34,050 nucleotides of DNA from a virus. A model generated the notes under the pieces. The model was given only the letters and a program-made list of their open reading frames with translations, was not told where the DNA came from and ran no database searches. Position numbers and translations under genes: made by a program. Below, piece after piece: positions 28,626 through 34,050 of the stretch. Positions within the stretch are counted from its first letter, which is position 1. The number at the start of each line of letters is the position of its first letter. The stretch is from positions 1-34,050 of IMG/VR virus record IMGVR_UViG_3300017782_000090; one strand, written 5' to 3'.

Positions 28626-29395
28626 TGGGCATAGTCGAAGGCATGTCAAACGAGGTATATCACTCCCAAAGTGGTATATCCTCAACCGCCGTTAAGACGG
28701 TGTACAAGAAGTCTCTTGCCCATTGGAAGGGCGAGAAACGCAAGCAGACATCTGCTTTCTCGATGGGGTCTGCCGTTCATGCTCTTCTGTTAGAAGAAGA
28801 TCGTGACTTAGTGATCAAGGGTCCAAAGACTAGAGCATCCAAAGGCTTTAAAGAGCTTGAGGAGAATGCTGAAGATGATCAGGTGGTGCTTACTGAAGTA
28901 GAGTATCACGTAGCACACCGCATGGCTCAGGAGACCCTGAAGAACGAGACCTGCCTAACTGCTTTACGGCATCAAAACCGTAAGAATGAGGTCTCTGTAT
29001 TCGCTGAGTGTGAGCGTACCGGATTGATGCTTAAAACAAGGCCAGACCTCTACATACCTACAGAGGGTACAGTCTATGACGTTAAAACTACTCAAGATGC
29101 CAGCCCTACAGGGTTCGCACAGGAGTGCTGGAAGTACTCTTACGATTTACAGGCAGCATTCTACTTATACGTGTGCAACTTAGCTGGTATCTTAGTAGAA
29201 CGCTTTCATTTCCTTGCAGTGGAAAAAGCTGCTCCATACGCAAGCCATATGCACGTAGTTAGTCCAGAGCTACTAGCAAATGCTACAGAGCGTATGCATA
29301 GGACACTGGCTGTCATTAAGGATGCTAGTGATAAGGAAGATTTTGGTACTGGGTGGGGCGAGTATACAGTCCTAGACCTCCCGAAGTGGCTATAA
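28625..29395 (+). CDS. RecE/exonuclease VIII-like PD-(D/E)XK exonuclease
   Basis: A 256-residue nuclease. Typical parts are the N-terminal EVYHSQSGISSTAVK, SMGSAVHALLLE near residue 47, MLKTRPDLYIP near 135, TVYDVKTTQDA (Asp and Lys of the D-X-K core) and SYDLQAAFYLYV. These match the exonuclease VIII/DUF3799 group that resects double-stranded ends for recombination or degrades host DNA for nucleotides. The ATG overlaps the previous stop as TAATG. No partner annealing protein was recognised next to it. Confidence 0.87.
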   Translation: MGIVEGMSNEVYHSQSGISSTAVKTVYKKSLAHWKGEKRKQTSAFSMGSAVHALLLEEDRDLVIKGPKTRASKGFKELEENAEDDQVVLTEVEYHVAHRMAQETLKNETCLTALRHQNRKNEVSVFAECERTGLMLKTRPDLYIPTEGTVYDVKTTQDASPTGFAQECWKYSYDLQAAFYLYVCNLAGILVERFHFLAVEKAAPYASHMHVVSPELLANATERMHRTLAVIKDASDKEDFGTGWGEYTVLDLPKWL

Positions 29396-29763
29396 CCCCA
29401 CAGAGTGCCAAAGCGAAGGGCCGAAGGCATCAGCAATGGGTCAGAGATAAAATTCTCGCTCTCTTTCCCAAAGCACTCCTCCCAGATGATGTCAGAAGCA
29501 CTTCTTCAGGCGCTGGCGGCGAAGACGTACAACTTAGTCCTGCCGCCAGACGCCTGTTCCCATACTCAGTAGAATGCAAGGCATATAAATCATTCGCAAT
29601 CTACAAGGTGATGGACCAAGCGGCAGATAATTGTCCGAAGGGTGCGGAGCCAATCGCCATTATTAAAGCTGATCGCCAGAAACCTCTGGCTGTCATGGAC
29701 GCAGACCATTTCTTTAAATTGATTGGGAAAAATAGTGCCAAAAATAAACCTGCCCGAAAATAG
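29386..29763 (+). CDS. PD-(D/E)XK-type endonuclease, possible Holliday junction resolvase
   Basis: About 125 residues. QSAKAKGRRHQQWVRDKILALFP is followed by SGAGGEDVQLSPAARRLFPYSVECKAYKSFAIYKVMDQA. The GED and VECK motifs match the acidic and Glu-X-Lys residues of a PD-(D/E)XK nuclease, and the pattern is common in phage replication modules as a small endonuclease or junction resolvase. The start is uncertain: GTG at 29386 or GTG at 29353, both inside the exonuclease end, neither with a good ribosome site. It probably works with the exonuclease before it. It is distinct from the endonuclease VII-like gene at 13470. Confidence 0.75.
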   Translation: MAITPQSAKAKGRRHQQWVRDKILALFPKALLPDDVRSTSSGAGGEDVQLSPAARRLFPYSVECKAYKSFAIYKVMDQAADNCPKGAEPIAIIKADRQKPLAVMDADHFFKLIGKNSAKNKPARK

Positions 29764-30052
29764 TATCCACGTAATGATTACTCTCAACCCCGACGATGGC
29801 AGCATGACTCTGTCATCGCAGGGCAACATCCCAGAAGACTTAGATCCTGAATATGTGAAAGCCATGATGGATATATCCAACGGCCTCTGCATGATTTTGG
29901 AGAACGGTGTCGAGTACCTAGCCACAACAGGCTCCATTTTAACTGCTCTCGAAGAAGAGATGAGTGAAGAGGTGGTCTTTGAGCCTGACGATGAGCTTCT
30001 GGATGCAGTGTCTGACGCCAAGATTATAGATTTTAGCAAGAAGGTGCATTGA
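29735..30052 (+). CDS. Hypothetical acidic protein, 105 residues
   Basis: Not recognised. Acidic alpha/beta protein: INLPENSIHVMITLNPDDGSMTLSSQGNI, then EYVKAMMDISNGLCMILENGVEYLATTG and an acidic C-terminal tail (EEEMSEEVVFEPDDELLD). The GTG at 29735 is preferred because GGGAAAAAT lies upstream; an earlier TTG is possible. It overlaps the nuclease gene and is joined to the next gene by TGATG. Confidence 0.62.
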   Translation: MPKINLPENSIHVMITLNPDDGSMTLSSQGNIPEDLDPEYVKAMMDISNGLCMILENGVEYLATTGSILTALEEEMSEEVVFEPDDELLDAVSDAKIIDFSKKVH

Positions 30053-30354
30053 TGAACGCTCGCAGTAAAAAAATGACTTACGAAGATCACCTACGTGATT
30101 ACCCAATTGATGAAGATCCAATGCCCATAATGGATGTGGTACATAAGCCACCTCACTATAATAATGCGGGTATAGAGTGCATCGACGCTATGGAAGCTAT
30201 GGTAGAGGGCGCTGATGTAGAGCCTCACGCCGCCTACTGTTGGCAGAATGCTTTTAAGTATCTGTGGAGATGGCCTTACAAGTCTAAGCCTATCGAAGAC
30301 CTCAAGAAAGCCCGTTGGTATCTAGACCGGCTGATCGAGGAGCTTGAAGAATGA
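30052..30354 (+). CDS. DUF3310 protein
   Basis: A 100-residue protein with the DUF3310 pattern: VVHKPPHYNNAGIECIDAMEAM, then CWQNAFKYLWRWPYKSKPIEDLKKARWYLDRLIE. The KP-HY, NA-KYL-R and KA-WYL-RLI elements are typical. The family is common in phages beside nucleotide-metabolism genes; the activity is not established. Here it precedes MazG and ribonucleotide reductase, which supports a nucleotide-pool role. ATGA-type overlaps on both sides. Confidence 0.86.
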   Translation: MNARSKKMTYEDHLRDYPIDEDPMPIMDVVHKPPHYNNAGIECIDAMEAMVEGADVEPHAAYCWQNAFKYLWRWPYKSKPIEDLKKARWYLDRLIEELEE

Positions 30355-30836
30355 TCACTCAGGAAGATATCGACGCAGTGGCTGAACTAGCAGAGCCACT
30401 ATCACAGGCTGGCTTACATAATATGCCAGATGACTGGGATAAACACAGACATTTATCGCCTCTGGAAATGGTCTCTGACTTCGCATCCAGAATGGAGCAG
30501 CCACTAGGCGAGAAGTGGAAGTTCAGCAAGAAGCTGGAAGATTTTCGCTGGGATATGATTCAGGAAGAATACGGGGAAGCTTTTGATGAAAGCTGCAACG
30601 GCAATAGCCCTGAAAACATGCTCAAGGAATTAGCTGACTTAGTCTATGTGATCTACGGATACGCAGCCACATACGGCTGGAACTTAGACAAGGCAGTTCG
30701 CCGCGTACACCGCTCCAATATGAGCAAGCTGGGCTTAGACGGCAAGCCCCTGAAAGGACCAGACGGCAAAGTGCAGAAGGGTCCAAATTATAAAAAACCA
30801 ACACTTACGGATCTAGTGGAGACCAATGATGAGTAA
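30351..30836 (+). CDS. MazG-like nucleoside triphosphate pyrophosphohydrolase
   Basis: A 161-residue all-alpha NTP-PPase. The metal-binding signature is seen as QEEYGEAFDE (Glu72, Glu73, Glu76) and LKELADLVYV (Glu93, Asp96). The C-terminal part has VHRSNMSKLGLDGKPLKGPDGKV, frequent in phage MazG-type proteins. It hydrolyses NTP to NMP and pyrophosphate; in phages, MazG has been proposed to tune nucleotide pools or ppGpp signalling, still debated. It overlaps DUF3310 and ribonucleotide reductase, so the three are one cassette. Confidence 0.88.
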   Translation: MITQEDIDAVAELAEPLSQAGLHNMPDDWDKHRHLSPLEMVSDFASRMEQPLGEKWKFSKKLEDFRWDMIQEEYGEAFDESCNGNSPENMLKELADLVYVIYGYAATYGWNLDKAVRRVHRSNMSKLGLDGKPLKGPDGKVQKGPNYKKPTLTDLVETNDE

Positions 30837-32754
30837 TTTACTACCAACTGACTACCAGACCTTTATCGCAACCAGCCGCTATGCTAGGTGGCTTGAAGAA
30901 GAAGGCCGCAGGGAGAACTGGGGCGAGACAGTATCTCGGTACATGGATAACATCGTAAAGCCTGTAGCCGGTGATGATACCTATATAAAGAATATAGAAC
31001 AGGCCATCCTTAGCCTAGAAGTCATGCCCAGTATGCGGTCAATGATGACGGCTGGAAAGGCGGCTAACCGCGATAATACGTGCATGTACAACTGTAGCTA
31101 TCTAGCCGTAGATGACCCGAAAGCCTTCGATGAGGCTATGTTCATCTTGCTTTGCGGTACTGGAGTAGGTTTCTCTGTCGAGAGACAGTATATCAATAAT
31201 CTCCCTGAAGTTCCTACGCTCTTTGACAGTGATACTATCGTCATGGTCAGGGATAGTAAGGAAGGATGGGCCAAGGCTTTCCGACAAGTTCTTGCTCTCC
31301 TATGGGCTGGTGAAATTCCAAAATGGAATGTGGAAAAGGTTAGACCGGCGGGTGCGCGACTAAAGACATTCGGGGGCAGGGCGTCTGGCCCAGCGCCGTT
31401 GGTTGATCTGTTTAACTTTGCGGTTAAAACCTTTAAAGCTGCACAAGGTCGTAAGCTGTCTTCGATTGAGGCGCATGACCTGATGTGCAAAGTAGGTGAA
31501 GTAGTAGTCGTTGGCGGTGTACGCCGCTCCGCAATGATTTCTCTGAGTAACCTGTCTGATGATCGTATGCGACATGCTAAGAGTGGTAAGTGGTGGGATG
31601 AGCCGCAAAACAATATTTACAGATTTGGTTATCGTGCTTTAGCAAACAACTCTGTGGCATACTCGGAGAAGCCTGACAGCATAGCATTCATGCGTGAGTG
31701 GACTGCCTTAGTAGAGAGCGGGTCAGGCGAGCGAGGGATATTCAATCGTCAAGCAAGTAAGACGCAAGCTGCTAAAAATGATAGACGGGATAGTTCATAT
31801 GATTTTGGCACTAATCCTTGTAGCGAGATTATCCTTAGACCATCACAATTTTGCAACCTCAGTGAAGTAGTTGTACGGGCAACCGACACTATAGAAGACT
31901 TGGAGCGTAAGGTTCGTATAGCTACGATTTTGGGAACCATACAGGCCACATACACTAAGTTCCCATACCTTCGGAAGGTCTGGGAGAAGAATACTGCCGA
32001 AGAGCGTCTGCTTGGCGTCAGCCTGACAGGTATTATGGATAACCCTCTTATGACTACTGCTAACAAGGGTTTGGCTGAGACTTTAGAGCATCTAAAGCAG
32101 GTTGCGGTGGACACTAACAAGGAGTGGGCAGAGAGGCTGGGAATAGAGCAGTCGGCTGCTATTACGTGCATAAAACCATCGGGAACAGTTTCTCAGCTAG
32201 TAGATAGTGCTAGTGGAATACATGCACGACACTCTCCATATTACATTCGTACAGTAAGAGGTGATAACAAAGATCCGCTAACGAGATTTATGATAGACCA
32301 AGGCATTCCCAATGAGCCAGAGTCTCAGAAACCTGATCAAACGACTGTCTTTAGCTTTCCTGTGCAGTCTCCTGAAGGAGCGGTCTGCACCGCAGATGTG
32401 ACGGCTATTGAGCAGCTTGAAATGTGGTTGATGTACCAGAGGCACTGGTGCGAGCATAAGCCAAGCGTGACTATCAATGTGAAGGCAGATGAGTGGTTTG
32501 AAGTAGGCGCATTTGTGTATGAGAATTTTGATGAGATGTCTGGCGTATCGTTCTTGCCATTTAATGAGCATGTATATGTCCAAGCTGTTTATCAGGATTG
32601 TAAGGCTTCAGATTATCAAAGTCTTTTGGAAAAAATGCCTGATCGAATTGACTGGTCAAAACTTCAAGACTACGAAAAAGAGGACAACACAGTTTCCATG
32701 CAGACGATGGCTTGTACTGGAGACAGTTGCGAACTCGTTGATATTTCAGCATAA
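30826..32754 (+). CDS. nrdJ: Class II (adenosylcobalamin) ribonucleotide reductase
   Basis: A 642-residue enzyme that reduces ribonucleotides to deoxynucleotides using vitamin B12 coenzyme. It looks like the monomeric triphosphate type of Lactobacillus leichmannii. MYNC (Cys90), GTGVGFSVE near 111, NPCSEI (Asn330, Cys332, Glu334), FCNLSE (Cys343) and C-terminal Cys630/Cys635 keep the spacing of the catalytic and shuttle residues of that enzyme (Asn406, Cys408, Glu410, Cys419; Cys731/736). It is about 100 residues shorter. The host must supply or import cobalamin. Last gene of the rightward operon, starting at tandem ATG codons that overlap MazG. Confidence 0.93.
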   Translation: MMSNLLPTDYQTFIATSRYARWLEEEGRRENWGETVSRYMDNIVKPVAGDDTYIKNIEQAILSLEVMPSMRSMMTAGKAANRDNTCMYNCSYLAVDDPKAFDEAMFILLCGTGVGFSVERQYINNLPEVPTLFDSDTIVMVRDSKEGWAKAFRQVLALLWAGEIPKWNVEKVRPAGARLKTFGGRASGPAPLVDLFNFAVKTFKAAQGRKLSSIEAHDLMCKVGEVVVVGGVRRSAMISLSNLSDDRMRHAKSGKWWDEPQNNIYRFGYRALANNSVAYSEKPDSIAFMREWTALVESGSGERGIFNRQASKTQAAKNDRRDSSYDFGTNPCSEIILRPSQFCNLSEVVVRATDTIEDLERKVRIATILGTIQATYTKFPYLRKVWEKNTAEERLLGVSLTGIMDNPLMTTANKGLAETLEHLKQVAVDTNKEWAERLGIEQSAAITCIKPSGTVSQLVDSASGIHARHSPYYIRTVRGDNKDPLTRFMIDQGIPNEPESQKPDQTTVFSFPVQSPEGAVCTADVTAIEQLEMWLMYQRHWCEHKPSVTINVKADEWFEVGAFVYENFDEMSGVSFLPFNEHVYVQAVYQDCKASDYQSLLEKMPDRIDWSKLQDYEKEDNTVSMQTMACTGDSCELVDISA

Positions 32755-32762
32755 ATCACAAT

Positions 32763-32791
32763 AAAAAAGCCCTCAGACCGCTTGACCTGAG
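32763..32791 (-). terminator. Minus-strand terminator after the virion operon
   Basis: On the minus strand CTCAG (32787-32791) and CTGAG (32772-32776) close a ten-base loop, followed by GGGC and six T (plus-strand A-run 32763-32768). It lies past the stop of the virion gene at 32887, so it should end leftward transcription. Confidence 0.72.
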
Positions 32792-32854
32792 AGCGCATTT
32801 ACACTAAAATGTTCGTTGAATGGGGTTGAGATTGGTCCATCCTGTTCGTTGGTT

Positions 32855-32888
32855 GAGACCCCTGCTTTGGTTGGCGGGGGTCTCTTTT
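32855..32888 (+). terminator. Plus-strand terminator of the replication operon
   Basis: GAGACCCC (32855-32862) and GGGGTCTC (32877-32884) form a perfect eight-pair stem followed by TTTT and ATT. It lies 100 bases after the ribonucleotide reductase stop. The T-run overlaps the last codon of the opposing virion gene. Confidence 0.85.
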
Positions 32889-34050
32889 ATTGCATACCCA
32901 GATCCATCATCTGTTCGTCTATGCTGATAGTAGGAACACTTTCGTCTTCTGTATTACCTGTGACTGCAGAAGGATACGCAAGAGACATGGTTTCTAAGTT
33001 GTCGCCTACTTTTCTACCCGCGATTGTAACAGCGCCGCCCACACCAAGCTGCCTTGCCATACGGCTGTATTCTTTGATCGTTTCAATCACCGTTTTCTGC
33101 ATTGGACCACGGCTCTTAATTCCTGCCACAATTAATTCAGGCACTTTAAAGAGCAGTTCCATTTGGTTTTTCTGGTTAGCTATTGGAAGTTGGTCGATAT
33201 ACTTCTTAAAGAATGCGGAGCCAATGGCTGCAGCTTGTAGACTGGCATCACCCCTACCAAATAATACACCTACGTTAGCACCAATTAATCTAGCTAAGTT
33301 CTTTTGAAGATCTGGTGTATCTGACATTACCTGATTAAACGTCTTAGGGTCTGTCATTCTCTTTTCTAGTTGTAGGCCTTGAAAGATCATTTCTCCTATA
33401 GCATTTTTTTCGTCAGCACTTAAAATCCCAGTGTCTACCATCACATCTAGAATAGTAGGGTCTCCTGAGCGTCTACTCATAGGCTGTAACATACGTTTAG
33501 CTACCGTGGTGAAGTCTGGTGGATCACCCGCCCCTGCAAATATCTCATCGATTGTTGCATTTCTAAAATCAATCTTAGCTTCAGGAGAAATAGAACCCGC
33601 TTCGACAGCTTCCCTAGCCAGCCTTGAGTAACCCTCTACTGGGGTGTCTGTTGCTAATGTTTTCCCTATAGCGTCTGATAGTCTTTCGGTGTTTCTTACA
33701 AATCCTAACTCATCAATTAGCCTCGCTGCGGTTTTATTGGCCTCGTACAGCGTAAGCAGATCTCCTTTGAAGTTATCGAACTGATTAATAAGATTTTGGT
33801 TTTGATTGATAAATGTGTCTAAGGCTTTGAGGTCTAAAACGCCTGTAGTAACATCTTCAAACTCCATAATCTTAGATCGTAAGAAGTCTTCTTGAGCTTT
33901 GCTTATAGTTAATCCCAGCAATACAGGTTCGTCGGCTAGGGCAGGTGGCAAGTAGTCAGGAGTAGCCCCAGTCCTAGAGAAGTCTACTGTAGGGCCGTCT
34001 TCAGGAGCATTTTCAGGCTTAGGATCTCTACTGTAAGTCTCCCCTTCAGG
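32887..34050 (-). CDS. Large internal virion protein, 3' part (5' end off window)
   Basis: The open frame continues to the window edge. About 387 C-terminal residues are visible, including PEDGPTVDFSRTGATPDYLP upstream of any start codon that would be chosen inside the window, so this is not a complete gene. It is mostly helical, with EAVEAGSISPEAKIDFRNAT, GDASLQAAAIGSAFFKKYI and an end YPSAVTGNTEDESVPTISID then EQMMDLGMQ. Such long helical proteins at the end of podovirus structural operons are usually internal (ejection) proteins. It is the last gene of the leftward virion operon, with a terminator about 100 bases on. Confidence 0.72.
   Translation of the reverse strand, partial: PEGETYSRDPKPENAPEDGPTVDFSRTGATPDYLPPALADEPVLLGLTISKAQEDFLRSKIMEFEDVTTGVLDLKALDTFINQNQNLINQFDNFKGDLLTLYEANKTAARLIDELGFVRNTERLSDAIGKTLATDTPVEGYSRLAREAVEAGSISPEAKIDFRNATIDEIFAGAGDPPDFTTVAKRMLQPMSRRSGDPTILDVMVDTGILSADEKNAIGEMIFQGLQLEKRMTDPKTFNQVMSDTPDLQKNLARLIGANVGVLFGRGDASLQAAAIGSAFFKKYIDQLPIANQKNQMELLFKVPELIVAGIKSRGPMQKTVIETIKEYSRMARQLGVGGAVTIAGRKVGDNLETMSLAYPSAVTGNTEDESVPTISIDEQMMDLGMQ

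Noticed and set aside
29590-30151. Minus-strand open frames of 70-166 codons opposite the nuclease and DUF3310 genes
   Set aside because: They lie antisense to well-supported plus-strand genes with overlaps typical of this operon, and have Ser/Leu-rich shadow composition.
1-34050. CRISPR arrays, insertion sequences or transposases
   Set aside because: No evenly spaced repeats and no transposase-like motifs were seen on either strand.

Overview
The window is part of a tailed double-stranded DNA phage genome, most likely a short-tailed marine phage related to the HMO-2011 type (HMO-2011 infects a SAR116 alphaproteobacterium). The evidence is gene content and order: portal, scaffold and capsid genes; a separate primase and DnaB-like helicase; a family A DNA polymerase with a DnaJ-like zinc insertion; a RecE-type exonuclease; MazG; class II ribonucleotide reductase; and ThyX. 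A tyrosine integrase and an attP-like copy of the 3' half of a tRNA-Asn gene indicate that the phage can integrate. The tRNA half and a DUF1127-type small protein fit an alphaproteobacterial host, but this is inference. Both ends of the window cut through genes.

Layout. (1) 1-13016, minus strand: virion and packaging operon. It runs leftward through a row of very small genes, terminase small and large subunits, portal, two large virion-associated proteins, scaffold and major capsid protein, and leaves the window at base 1 in a capsid-adjacent gene. (2) 13017-14241: an operator/promoter zone, then a short minus-strand operon with a DUF1127-like protein, endonuclease VII and an acidic protein. 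(3) 14242-15009: a largely gene-free stretch ending at a strong minus-strand terminator. (4) 15064-18516, minus strand: an accessory early operon of small unknown proteins plus a DUF932-like protein, split by a second UUCG-type terminator. It is poor in CTAG and rich in GATC compared with its flanks. (5) 18517-18861: a divergent early control region dense in palindromes. (6) 18862-32754, plus strand: early and middle genes (integrase, ThyX, small proteins, attP, primase, helicase, polymerase, possible ssDNA-binding protein, exonuclease, nuclease, DUF3310, MazG, ribonucleotide reductase). (7) 32755-34050: tail-to-tail terminators and the 3' part of a large minus-strand virion protein.

Working model: the divergent promoters at 18.6 and 18.8 kb start early transcription in both directions. 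The rightward operon makes DNA precursors (RNR, ThyX, MazG) and replicates and recombines DNA. The minus-strand promoters near 14.2, 13.4, 13.05 and 1.65 kb drive virion and packaging genes. A recurrent palindromic motif (CTGTTAACAG and close variants) sits at several of these control points and is a candidate operator for an unrecognised regulator. A second recurrent element, a CAACCAAC-rich leader ending in GGACCAATCAAATG, precedes early genes on both strands. No CI-like repressor, endolysin, CRISPR array, insertion sequence or complete tRNA was recognised.
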